Notes under the pieces: model-generated | The model's input: the letters and a program-made list of their open reading frames with translations, nothing else | Database searches by the model: none | What the model was told of the DNA's origin: nothing | NCBI GenBank assembly: GCA_964020085.1 | Contig: OZ026601.1 | Coordinates: 12,937,959-13,001,958 of the forward strand | Direction: 5' to 3' | From: Micromussa lordhowensis | Taxonomy: Eukaryota > Cnidaria > Anthozoa > Scleractinia > Lobophylliidae | Length of the DNA: 64,000 bases | In this document: positions 32,291 to 42,960 of the stretch, in pieces | Layout: each line of letters opens with the position of its first letter | How positions within the stretch are numbered: the stretch's first letter is position 1 | Made by a program: the position numbers and the translations under genes

Positions 32291-32937
32291 TTATTATAAT
32301 TTTACATTCAGTACACAAATATCGTATAGGACCACAGTGCACACAGAAATATAAATATCAACTTTTTATTAATAGAAAAAAAGTTATGTTATTAACACTA
32401 CAAGACCAAAAGTCAAAGCAGCCAATCATAATTCACTTAACATGACTGATCAATAACCGTATTTAGAAGAATTTCATTTCAATAGCATTAAGTTGAGCTT
32501 TTCTTCCACCCATTGGGCATGCATTTCTTATTATCAAACAACAATTATGTATTACGTATGGGCTTTAAGCCCATATATACGACCATTTAAATCGAGTATA
32601 TATGCGTTTTTAAATGGCCACGTATCTGCGTATACTTAAGCGCAGGGATATGCGAAATAAATGCCCAAATATACGCGTCCTACAAGGGCCCATATATACT
32701 GGTGCTAAAATGCGCGTATATGCGCTAAAAAGGACGTATATGCGGGTCTCGCAAATCACGTTGTATATGCCGGCACGAGAGGTGCCTTTTGACTGCATGG
32801 CTGTTCGTGTATGATAACAATGAAAATTACTTTAACTAGAAATCGTCAATATGGCGGCAGCAGCAAAATGCCTTGTCTTCTATCTGCTATTTAATGTCGG
32901 TTACTGCTCTTGAACAACTGAGCTTTTAGAAACAGTT
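32291..32937. other. Non-coding stretch with a TATATGCG-rich patch
   Basis: There is no gene. Between about 32545 and 32775 the sequence is packed with CGTATATGCG-type motifs in both orientations and short palindromes, such as ATGGGCTTTAAGCCCAT at about 32557. Confidence 0.5.
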
Positions 32938-33725
32938 ATGCACCTTTTGAATGACCGTGCAAGATTCTATCCCAACGCTGACCTTAATATGGCGGAGAAC
33001 TTTATCGTTTGCCTTGAAGTTGCGGTGGACTCTGTCCAATGTTTAGTTGATTCATTGGACAGAGGTACCCAAGCGAATGCTGGAAGAATACCGCCAGACA
33101 AGACAACTTCAACATTTACTACATAGATGGGAAATGCTAGCATTAAGAGCAGTTTCATGCACCACAGTACGCTCCATTAGGACTTTGCCAACTCCATCAG
33201 CTTCTAATGCAAGAGTGGGTCGTCCAACCTATGAAATATCAATACCTCAAGTGGAGTTTTTAGGAAACAGAATGAGATTTACTTGGCCCCAGATATCAAG
33301 AATGCTATTAGTTTCTAGAGCTACTCTTTGGAGTTGAGTTAGAAACATTCACTCATTCTCCAGTCGATGTTATTATACAAGCCTCACAGATTCTGATTTA
33401 GATGAACTAATTGGAGAAATAAGACATGGGTTTCCAAATTCTGGTATCAGTATGATGCTGGGACATCTATGCTCAGCGTCAGCGTGTAAGGGAAAGTCTA
33501 GTTTGAATTGACCCAGCAGGGTCTGCTATGAGGTGGTTCAATACCATCACAAGGCGTGTTTACAGCGTCAGGGGACCTAATTCTATCTGGCACATTGATG
33601 GACTACACTGCCTTATCCGTTGGAGATTTGTAATACATGGTGGCATTGACGGGTTTTCCAGACTTATAGTGTGTTTAAGTTGTGCAACAAACAATTCAGC
33701 TGCGACTGTACTCGCTCTCTTCTTA
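32938..33725 (+). pseudogene. Integrase-core (rve-like) gene fragment, frameshifted
   Basis: Pieces in three frames, in order: a leader (AENFIVCLEVAVDSVQCLVD); a helix-turn-helix segment (VGRPTYEISIPQVEFLGNRM, then QISRMLLVSRATL); SLTDSDLDELIGEIRHGFPN; and the catalytic start [20 protein letters not shown] with the first Asp, then [11 protein letters not shown]. These match a DDE integrase-like gene family found in many animal genomes, including cnidarians and fish. It stops abruptly at 33725 where a Harbinger-type element begins. Confidence 0.75.
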
Positions 33726-34195
33726 GGTTGGGGTCGCACTTGAGACAAATATTTGAAATGTCTGAAGATATCGCAGACAATTTTGTCTCAGAACTTGTCG
33801 GAGACAGTTAAAATGTTGTTGTTTTGCGGTCGCACTGTAGAGACGAACATCAGAGACATCAACGTAAAGTAAACATAAGACCTGTCACTCCTGGCTTTTT
33901 TTAATTTTACCGCATAAATTATTGAAGCATTATGCGACTTAAGAAATGAGTACATCAAGTTTCCTTCAACAAATAGAGAAGTTCTGGCCACTCAAGAAAC
34001 TTTTGACGATTTAACGGATCTCCCAAACGTGGTAGGAGCCATCAATGGAACACACATTAAAGTTAAAACTCCCAAGGAAAGCAGACCCGATTATTTTAGT
34101 CGACTGCAGCAGCACGATGTTGTTGTCCAAGCGGTACCTGACGGAGAAAAACGATTTTTGGATATCGCCGCTGGCTTCCTAGGGAGTCTTGAGAA
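33726..34195 (+). mobile_element. 5' part of a PIF/Harbinger element with transposase fragment
   Basis: It starts near GGGGTCGCACTTGAGACA, a Harbinger-like terminus, after a TTA. At 33946-34190 an open frame encodes DLTDLPNVVGAINGTHIKVK, then TPKESRPDYFSRLQQHDVVV and QAVPDGEKRFLDIAAGF. This is the first-Asp region (GAIDGTHI) of a DDE_4 transposase, here with Asn in place of the usual Asp (GAINGTHI). The element is cut off where the 60-bp tandem array of the right arm begins. Confidence 0.75.
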
Positions 34196-34200
34196 ATAAT

Positions 34201-34765
34201 TTATTGGATAACAAGTACAGTGCCCTACCAGGCGTACTAACGTACTAAGGATCCACTAAAATACTTGGATAACGAGTACAGTGCCATACCAGGCGTACTA
34301 ACGTACTAAGGATTCACTAAAATACTTGGATAACAAGTACAGTGCTATACCAGGCGTACTAACGTACTAAGGATTCACTAAAATACTTGGATAACAAGTA
34401 CAGCGCCGTACTAGGCGTACTAACGTACTAAGGATAACGAGTACAGTGCCGTACTAGGCGTACTAACGTACTAAGGATTCACTAAAATACTTGGATAACG
34501 AGTACAGTGCCGTACTAGGCGTACTAAAGTACTAAGGATTCACTAAAATACTTGGATAACGAGTACAGCGCCGTACTAGGCGTACTAACGTACTAAGGAT
34601 TCACTAAAATACTTGGATAACAAGTACACTGCCGTACCAGGCGTACTAACGTACTAAGGATTTACTAAAATACTTGGATAACGAGTACAGTGCCGTACTA
34701 GGCATCTTAGCCTACTAAGGATTCATTAAAATACTCGGATAACAAGTAGTCTGCCGTACTAGGCG
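34201..34765 (-). repeat. 60-bp tandem array, right arm
   Basis: About nine units form the reverse complement of the left array (GGATAACGAGTACAGTGCCG, then TACTAGGCGTACTAACGTAC). One unit is shortened (near 34425). The units here more often carry GCCGTAC where the left array has GCCATAC, so the arrays have diverged or homogenised separately. Confidence 0.95.
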
Positions 34766-36615
34766 AGCTAAGTACATGATTTCCCCATATTGATCCCCTG
34801 ATGGCCTCAGCTGTGATCTTATCTCAGGTTACTGATTGCCACGATTACCGTTATGTTCTGCATCGTGCAGTGCCAAAATGTCCTTGGCATCTTTTGCAGT
34901 CTGTGAAGCTCAAGAAAAACAAACTAGAAAACCTGAATCTGCATTGCTATAACAATCTTTTCACAACTGTGAAAAGGTAAACTTTTGTAGATCAAGCTTC
35001 ATTATGGGCGATGAAAAATTCAATACCTTTTTTTTTTCCTTTAAGGTAAATAACATCCCAGGCAGTATTGCATAAATTAGTTAACGATAGTTTTAATTGT
35101 TCTACTAAAAGCAGGTGTAGATGTTTTTGAGCCAGCCCCTCCACTGAATCCTTGAGTCTCGTCATGCATTCTCAGCTTTCTTGGTCAAACACACCTGACA
35201 ATTTTATGCATGTAAGTCTATTCTGCACTGGTGCTTTAAAACGTATGTGACTTTTATTTTGTCGAATACTGCAATTAAAATTTACCACATTTTGCATAAT
35301 CACATTTTGAATATTTCAGTCCAGTTTGGGATTGTCTGAATGGCTAACCGAGTGATAAGTTACCAAAATCACGGAATCGTCCAGCCAGTGTATTTGCAAA
35401 ATCACCTTGGGATACTACCCCCATCTTCTTCTGTCAATGCTTATTTGGGAGATTTTTTCCCTTCTTCGTACAATTCAATGACTTAAATTGACTCAGAATA
35501 TTTGCAATGTCTTTTGACTCAACGTCATATTGGATACAATTTGCCCCTGGATGAATGCTGGCTCTGTTGGGTAGTTTAACCAACTGATCAAAAAGGTATC
35601 TGTCATATCCGATTCCCACAAGGCAAACATGTAAAACATTTGTAATGAGATTATTTTTTTAAGTTTAGCTTATCTCTCGATATTCCATGTGTATAAATTG
35701 AGTTTTACATTACATTGAATTACATCACTTGGGAAATGCCGTATTACTTGGCCGTGCAGAAATCTTTTCAAAGACAAATCACCCTGTCATACATCCGATA
35801 TCTGATGTATCAATCAGATCAATGGACGGGAATTAAATAGCGACTCTTCTCCAAAGAAAACACTGAGCAACTTCTCATCGGTTCTCTCCATTTTTCCATA
35901 ACGAAGTCCATGACTTTCTAAGCAGCTCTTGCCATTAGTAGTGGAACAGGGATTTAACTCTGAAGTGTATATTAAAGTGCTACTTAAAGCCATGCAAGGC
36001 TGTTGCCTAACAAATATTTCAGGAGCCCAGAAGGGGAAAAGCCAAAAAATTTAGGCACCCAAAGGACTTTCTTGGGTGCCCCAGGCTACTGGGCTCCTGT
36101 TAGGCAGCAGCCTTGCCATGAATAACCCACTGGGCATTAGCCCTAGTAAAGGGAACCACATGAGGCAAAGAAAAAATCTTTTGACCTCGGTGGGAATCGA
36201 ACCCACAACCTCCTGATTAGATCTACCGTAATTGAACAAATTTACACTTCAGAGTTAATACTCTGTTCCACTATTTGTGTTCCTAGTGCTACGCGGCACA
36301 ACATTCATATGTACCCTTGCTCTTGCCATTACCTCGTTTATACTGACATCATGAGCTCCTCCAAATTTTGAGACAGCTGGTGTTTTGAAGGCGCACTTCA
36401 CTCCAGACATGGCTAGCTGTCTTCTTCTGAAGCTGGTCTCAGTCCATCTGGCCTGTAATTTTCTTCAAGCTTCATTTTAAAACTCAATTAGACCTTTCGT
36501 TTGACAAGTGCTTGAATTTTAAAACCAACGTAGGAACACGGCTGTTTTTCAGTCTACTTATCACTTTCATGGGTACTCCTTTGCAAATATAGAATATGGA
36601 GTAAAGACATATGTC
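34766..36615 (-). repeat. Right inverted arm
   Basis: It is the reverse complement of 17776-20465 but lacks the 709-bp TTAA MITE, having the empty TTAA at 35041-35044. It also lacks a block of about 50 bp near 34998-35010. It carries about 30 bp not seen in the left arm (near 35890-35920). No coding potential is seen. Confidence 0.9.
35940..36272. repeat. Nested TIR element with a tRNA-like B box (right copy)
   Basis: This is the counterpart of the element at 18119-18493 in opposite orientation. It has the same AGTGGAACAG termini, the GTGGGTTCGATTCCCACC block (read on the minus strand) and the GGGTGCC palindromes. It is somewhat shorter than the left copy. Confidence 0.65.
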
Positions 36616-37570
36616 AGGAGAGGACCACCACAAAGCAGACCTTGCCCTGACAAGTCGCCAAACTAACTCCCTCTGCCACAAGGAGCCAACTGACAGGAGG
36701 GGACAACAGTGGCTCAGATATGGATATGTCAACACTTTACGAGAAAGCAGTTGGAGAATGCCAAGTGGCCACAGTACGACTGGGTGGAGTAGACGTGCCT
36801 TGCCTTTTGGACTCAGGATCTGAAGTATCCACAATCACAGAAGAATTTTTCAATGAACACTTTCGCCCTCAAGGAAAAACACTTTTACCTACCGGCGATT
36901 GGTTGAAGCTTACAGCAGCTAATGGACTGGAGATTCCATATGTTGGATACCTAGAACTGGACGTTGAAGCCTTGGGAGTCATGATCCCACAAAGACGAAT
37001 TTTAGTCGTTAAGAGTCCAGCAAGTCAAGAGGCAAGACAACGTAAGAAGATAACCCCTGGATTAATAGGAATGAACATTATTACCCAACTACATGAGTCT
37101 TGTAGAAATACGAAAACGGAAATTGACCCAGAATGGAGTGAAGTACTGAAGATTGTCTCTTGTACTAAACCTGTTTCAGTACGTGGTTTTGCAAAAGTAG
37201 CTGGCAAGTCCCAGGTTAGAATTCCAGTCTGATCCGTCTCCGTTGTTAGAGTAAATGGATGGCAGGGACCTCAAAACACTAGCACAGCTGCCCTTGTGGA
37301 ACCACTAAAGGGACAAATCCCGGGAAACATCATTGTCATCAATACTGTTACCCAAGTAGCTAATGGGCAACTTCATATTAGAGTCATGAATATTACTGAT
37401 GAAGATGTCTGGCTTCAACCTCACACGAGAATAGGAGTACTTCATGAGGTTGATGATGTTATGGATACTAAAAACACTGTTGATTTCAAGAGGGTTTCAG
37501 TCAATGAAGAAATGGTGTTTGTCAGAGAATCCACAACAGAACAAGAATAAGGACAGCCCTTCATATGCCC
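36616..37570 (+). pseudogene. Ty3/gypsy protease-region fragment
   Basis: The frame at 36720-37230 includes VPCLLDSGSEVSTITEEFFN, a retropepsin-like active site (DSG), and IGMNIITQL. It then meets TGA at 37231-37233 and continues in the same frame through GQIPGNIIVINTVTQVANGQ to a second stop near 37550. It ends before any reverse transcriptase. Its left boundary coincides with the outer edge of the right inverted arm, so the arm structure abuts or cuts it. Confidence 0.7.
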
Positions 37571-38094
37571 AGTTGACTTATCGGACATAGACTGCACACC
37601 TGAGCAAAGAAGGGAGTCTTACAATTAAAACCTCTCATGTCATACAAAATTATTAATTATTTCTACCAACTGGGCAATCAAAATATTGAAGTCATATTAA
37701 GAAATATCACTTGAACAATTAATGGAAAATTGGCTTTTGTGTAACGATCAATAACTAATTAACAGAAATAAAAATTCTTTCAGAAAAGCTGTGCTGTAAT
37801 CTCTTCTAGTATCTGTTTGTGGCTAAAATTATTTCATTTAAAATCTTTCAAGTCATACTAAGATTCTTAGAAATATGGATTATAATATTAATCATTAATT
37901 GTAACTCTAACAACAAAAAGGAAAATTGTTTTTTGTAACCAACAAAAATTAATTAAGTAATTTAATTGACATGAAGCAGTTTTCCATCTACTCAGTTGTA
38001 GGTGACCTTTAAGTCATCAATTTCTGCCAGTATATCTTCTAAGTCTTCCTTTGAAAGGCCAGCATGCAGGTTTTTGTCAGTTCCCAGGTTGAAA
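37571..38094. other. Non-coding stretch
   Basis: AT-rich, without a recognisable gene or repeat. Confidence 0.4.
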
Positions 38095-38465
38095 ACCTTG
38101 GTAAGATCTTGACAAGATCTTTGTGAAATCATGGCAAGATCTTTGATATAATCTTGGCAAGATCTTTGGTAAGATCATGTAAGCTCTTGGACAAGATCCT
38201 GCAAGAAGCTGCAGCAGGATCCTGGTAAGATCTTGACAAGATATTTCAATTATCTTGGAAATATATTTTTAATGATCTTGGCAAGATCTTGGTAATGATC
38301 TGATCAAAATTTTCGTAAAATCATGCAGGATCATGCAAGATCTTATCTTGGCGAGATTTTTTTAAATATATTAGTAAGATCTAATAACAGGGCCTTTCAG
38401 TGATCTTGCAAGATCGCAAGATCTTTTTAAGATCTTGTACAAGATCTTAACAAGATCTTTCAGTG
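38095..38465. repeat. Dense array of AAGATCTT palindromes
   Basis: At least eleven exact AAGATCTT palindromes, plus many one-off variants (AAGATCATG, AAGATCCTG), occur at irregular spacing of about 12-40 bp, usually as GGCAAGATCTTGG or GACAAGATCTT. No ORF runs through it. It is a degenerate short-unit satellite. Confidence 0.85.
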
Positions 38466-39213
38466 GTCTCAACTTGGCAATTCAAGAGTTAGAGAACCTG
38501 AAACAAAAACTTGCAAGTACTTGGATGATCTTACAGGAAAGTTTAATATGGATGATCTTGCATGCAGGTATATTGATAGGCAACATGCATCCAAGCTGGT
38601 GAGGCAAGAGAAGTTTAATTGAAATTTTATCAGGATGTAACATATATTCTCATATCTCACATCCCACATCCAGGAGGTGCTTTTTGTTCAGTAATACATT
38701 AACCTTAACCAGGCCAAGATCTTAATTGCATAAACAAATCCTGTATTCATCGTGGTAATTGATGTGAAAGGTCTAAAACGTTACTTTAAGTGAGATTTGC
38801 AAGATAAAGCAGTTTATGCCACACACAAGTTCATTAGTTTCCTTAGTACACTGCAATCTTTATTAATCAAATCTCTAGTACATTTCAGTTCCAGTTGTGA
38901 AGCAGCTCCTGAACAGATTTAAAATGCTGATCACATTATTAAAAACTGATAACTAACGTACAACATTCAAATGTCTTAAATAATGCAGTGGTCATAACAA
39001 GCATTTTTCCACTAACGTCCAAATCCAAGAACAAAAAGTGATAATCGTAATAAATCCTTTGGCAATATTTTGTTATAAATATATTTCCATCATTCCATGT
39101 ATAATTTTGAAAACTTCTCAAACTTATCAATAATTCATAAAGTCAACTACAAACCACAGCACGACTTACAAAAAGGTAAATTGTGAATAACAAATTAATT
39201 CTTTCAACGGTAC
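38466..39213. other. Non-coding stretch
   Basis: I see nothing recognisable. It could be intron if the exon at 39214-39623 belongs to a longer gene extending left on the minus strand. Confidence 0.35.
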
Positions 39214-39623
39214 CTTTTGTCACTGACAGCCAATGGATTTAATGCGCCCTCGCCATTTTTCTCCACCAAGAAATGTTTTAAGCCGCAGACAATATTGTAA
39301 AGCGTCCGAGAGGGATATCGTCCACCCGACTTATTTGCAACCTCCTGAACGAACTTGCATAGCCAGTAGTTTAGACTTTTGGCATTCATGTTTTCAATGC
39401 TTTCAGGTAACTCTTGCACATCCAAACCAATGTCTTCATCTTTGAACACTCCGCCTGGCTAAATGGTGCAAATCTTTTTTGCTCTTTGCCCTTGCCATTC
39501 TCGAAAAATCTGTATCGCCCATTTGTTCTTGTAAACCGTAGATTTCAGAACAGAATTGATAATAGACGTCTTTTCCTCGTCAGAAGTTTTGGGAATCCGA
39601 AACCTTGAACTTGACTCATCCAT
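39214..39623 (-). pseudogene. First exon of a Crypton-derived (DUF3504-like) gene with a nonsense codon
   Basis: It starts MDESSSRFRIPKTSDEEKTS. It contains VYKNKWAIQIFREWQGQR and, after an in-frame TAG at 39459-39461, GGVFKDED followed by NYWLCKFVQEVANKSGGRYP and LYNIVCGLKHFLVEKNGEGA. It ends with SDKR and a consensus donor AAAAG|GTACC at 39214. This N-terminal pattern is shared by cnidarian genes carrying a Crypton-type tyrosine-recombinase (DUF3504) domain. One stop in an otherwise intact 136-codon exon points to a recent pseudogene or a sequence error. Confidence 0.6.
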
Positions 39624-41039
39624 CTTGCACAGTAAACTGAAGTGATAAACTGTAATAAGTTGGTTAACTCCCAAATGGCACATTTCAACGAAACCATTTT
39701 TATCACATTCTATAGCTATTGTTTACAAACAATAATAATCGGCAACTCGTTTAAGAAGCTATACCAAAAACTCGTGCTTCGTACTCGCACTCGCACTCGT
39801 TTTTGATATTTTACTTAAGTAATGCCCTTTACCAACTGGCTGCATTGCAAAACTGCTCTGCACTCTTTTTGTAGAAGAAAGTTTCAAATTGACAAAGTTC
39901 ACTGAAAATGCAAGACGAATTCGTGAAACGTTTTGTTTAAAAGTAACATGTGGGCTTAAAATTTTAAAGGCCCTTTATTGGTCACTGTTGTCAGTGCCAT
40001 TGGTGCATTTCAATATGGACGATCCAGCTTCCTTCCTTGCCATGTCCCTGCACTTTTGATTGCATCCATCAATTATGGCTTGCCTGTACTTTTGTACTTT
40101 CTTGGCTGTGTATTGTGCATTGAGAACATCTGGGAAAATAAAACAAAATCATCATGTAAATAATAATAATATTTTCCATCACACCCCAAAAACAAATTAA
40201 AGACATGACCAGTAAACAGTGGAATTGCAGGTGAAAGCCTCACTTATTGATTGGTCTGCATGAGTTTGCAATTAAACTATAGAAGCACAATTGGCATCTT
40301 GATGGGAAAAAGCTAGAAAAAAACAATGCACAAAACAAATCAATAGATTCCATTTAACTTGACTTATCTCCTCACGCTCTAAGGGGCATTATGGGTAATC
40401 ATGCTGGGCTACGTTTTTCTTCATATTTCCTTTCATATTTCATTTTTGAGAGGAAACTTCTACTGTAAACAGAGAGACCCCTTATCTATGTTTTCAAGTG
40501 TTTTTGAGGCAATTGAGCTAGGCATTAGCCAGTCTACAAAGACTTGATCAAACTATTCGGGTTTTACCGTAAAAAATTCCTACGTCCACGTGTACACAAT
40601 CACTTGACTGGTTCAAAAACGCTGATAAACCTCGAAAAGGGGTATCTTCTCCACCTACAGTTCATGTTTTTTCTCGGAATGTGAGATCAGAACGGAAATA
40701 TAAAGAAAAAGCTATATTCTTCTTCATTTTTTTTTTTAATTCTCCCGAAATCTGACCTCTCAGAAATGGAAAATCCCCACAACATTTAACATTAACATTT
40801 TTTTGATTGGGTCAAATGACCATGGGCGTGACCTGATGACGTCATCACTTGTGTTACTTATGATGGAAAAGTTAAAACACACGAAAGAACCGTGAATTAT
40901 GTAAAAATGACCAGTTTATAAGAGAATACATTTTCTTTAGCAACGGTTTAAAAAGATCGGTTAATGAGCCCTTAAAGTTGTAGAGATACACGTTATGACG
41001 CTCAAAGATATACCAGTTACTGCAGAGTGCCAACACAGG
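39624..41039. other. Non-coding stretch
   Basis: I see no gene. ACTCGTGCTTCG / CTCGCACTCGCACTCG forms a small GC-rich palindromic patch near 39770-39800. The rest is unremarkable. Confidence 0.35.
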
Positions 41040-41645
41040 AAACTTTTCTAAATTCCCAACTGGGAAAAAAAGGGGGAAAACATGTGAAATTAATGGGATT
41101 TCACTGGATTTTTACAGGAATATCCCAGTTTGGGAAAATGCAACAATACCCATTCCTGGGACAGGAAGAACCCAAAGTATACCCAATAATGGGATTTTTC
41201 AGACACAACCTATTCCCATTAGCGGGATTTTAGTGTGTCAAATAATTTCCAATGCTGTGGTTTTATTGTCCCTATTTTTTCCCATTACTGGGATTTTACT
41301 GTCTCGATTGTTTCACAGTGCTGGGATTTTATTGTCTCAAATGTATCCCTACAATGGGATTTTACTGTCACTAAATTTGCCCAAAAACTGGGATATTATC
41401 TCAAATTATTCCCAATAGTGGGATAACTATGTGTCTAAGTTTTCCCAATACCGGGATATTATTGTCTCAAATTATCCCCAATAGTAGGATTTCTTTGGGT
41501 CTAAATTTTCCCAGTACGGTTTTTTTTTTCATCTCACAATTTCCACAATAGTGGGATTTTCTGGTGTCATCAATTTCCCAAATACTGGGATTTTTCTGTC
41601 TCTAACCTTTCTCAACATTGGGATTTTAATTGTCTCAAATTTACC
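41040..41645. repeat. Minisatellite, unit about 32-34 bp
   Basis: Diverged tandem units follow the pattern CCCAATANTGGGATTTT, then a short T/C-rich part ending CTGTCTCAAATT. The CCCAATANTGGG core is itself an inverted repeat, so each unit can form a small hairpin. About 18 units are visible. The reading frames across it are repeat artefacts. Confidence 0.85.
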
Positions 41646-42073
41646 CCCAGATTGATCCCAATACATGGGCCCAATTTAAATGCTTTTAGTTACAACAATT
41701 TTCCCTGTTACAATTTCCCAAAAGTTGAGGTTACATTGTGTGCAAATTTGTCATCAAGATAATGTAAAATTCCCTGTTTACAACATATCCTCAGCTTTAT
41801 TTCTCAGGGTTGTTGAATTCTTGGAATTAAGAATCTTTTACCATCAACTTAAAGTGCATATGAAGCGAAATCAGTTTTTTAATATTTTGAAAGTTCAACA
41901 TTTTTAAGCCGCTATCCCAAAGTTTGAACTATGTTTGAAAAAAATTGGCGATTTTATAACGTCTGAAAGTTGTGCTATTTTGCTCCTAAAAATGGTCTTT
42001 GAATCGCGCGGTCAAAATGTCCGATCACGTGGCCTGATGACGTAGTGTTGTGGACAGACCACGAGATTGCAAT

Positions 42074-42445
42074 ATGGCGTCGAGTGATAAAGTACGAAGA
42101 GGAGGGAGATATTGCGTCGCTGGCGCCCCTAACAACCAAAGTTGCACTAATTCGAGCAACACTCCGGACATAAGAATGCATCAGTTTCCTGCTGATCCAG
42201 TTGTGAGGGACAAATGGGTGAAATTTGTCAGAAAACATCGCCATGATTTTGATCCACAGTCGGTGTATGCTTCATTGTGTTCTGCCCACTTTGAAGAAAG
42301 TTGTTACTCGCGGAACTTATCGGTACTCAGCGGTATGGAGGAAGGAACCAAAATCCGAGCTGTTTTAATACGGGGAGCAGTTCCAACACGAGACACCATT
42401 GTTCCAGCAGTACCAGGAGTGCTCAGTGAACGCAGTAAAAGACAA
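42074..42445 (+). CDS. Transposase exon 1: THAP domain
   Basis: 124 codons, phase 0 donor CAA|GTAAG. The THAP domain covers about residues 8-95, including MHQFPADPVVRDKWVKFVRK and the C-x2-H pair in SLCSAHF. The AVPTRDTI segment after it resembles a THAP domain end. Confidence 0.85.
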
Positions 42446-42960
42446 GTAAGATAAGCTCACGTTGCTTTTCGTTATTTGCATAAACATCCAATCGCACCCT
42501 GTGTACATCGTTTCTCCGTCTCCTGTGCGTAGTTTTGCTTTGCTGTGACGAGAGGAATGCTCCTTATGCCTTCTAGGCTTGAAACGACATGTATTTAATA
42601 CATACCGTAGTTACGTGTAGTTGTTTCTGCAACGCTCTTTGATCGCCAAATGTAAGTTTACGTAGATCTTACCTGTGGGTGAGGAAATCGAGCCTATCAT
42701 GTGAAGTCAACACAGAAGCTATCATATGAAGCACAGTTGAGCTTATTATATCAATGTATTTCGCCAGTTAGTTGTTTTACCTTTGCCTAAAGTAATGTGT
42801 GAAGGAAGCTTTATATATAATGTAGGATGACAAACTTGTGATCATTACTCTTTTCTGTAGTTGTATACAAATGTAACACAGAAGATTTCAGCCTGTATGT
42901 TGAAATATTTATGAACAGTCAAAGAACTAACAGCTGACAAATTGTTTCATTTTTTTCCAG

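Larger units (their letters stand above)
17776..36615. mobile_element. 18.8-kb region bounded by long inverted arms (fold-back-like)
   Basis: The sequence from 17776 inward to about 20460 recurs in reverse complement from 36615 down to about 34770, at roughly 95% identity by eye, with several indels. Both arms begin with GACATATGTC and both end internally in the same 60-61 bp tandem repeat. Long TIRs with internal tandem arrays are typical of fold-back elements such as FB and Galileo. No target duplication is obvious and no transposase can be firmly assigned to the structure. It could instead be an old inverted duplication filled with later insertions. Confidence 0.6.

Noticed and set aside
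17776..36615. Calling the 18.8-kb structure a Polinton or Helitron
   Set aside because: No polymerase, integrase or capsid gene and no Rep/helicase domain was found between the arms. The Polinton genes are all at 46.9-56.4 kb.
36484..36834. 116-codon minus-strand frame spanning the right arm edge
   Set aside because: It crosses the arm boundary into the Ty3 fragment, which is coding on the plus strand. The left-arm counterpart shares only the arm part.
38095..38465. CRISPR-like array
   Set aside because: The repeats are 8-12 bp palindromes with irregular, non-unique spacing in a eukaryotic genome. There are no conserved repeats of 25-40 bp and no cas genes.
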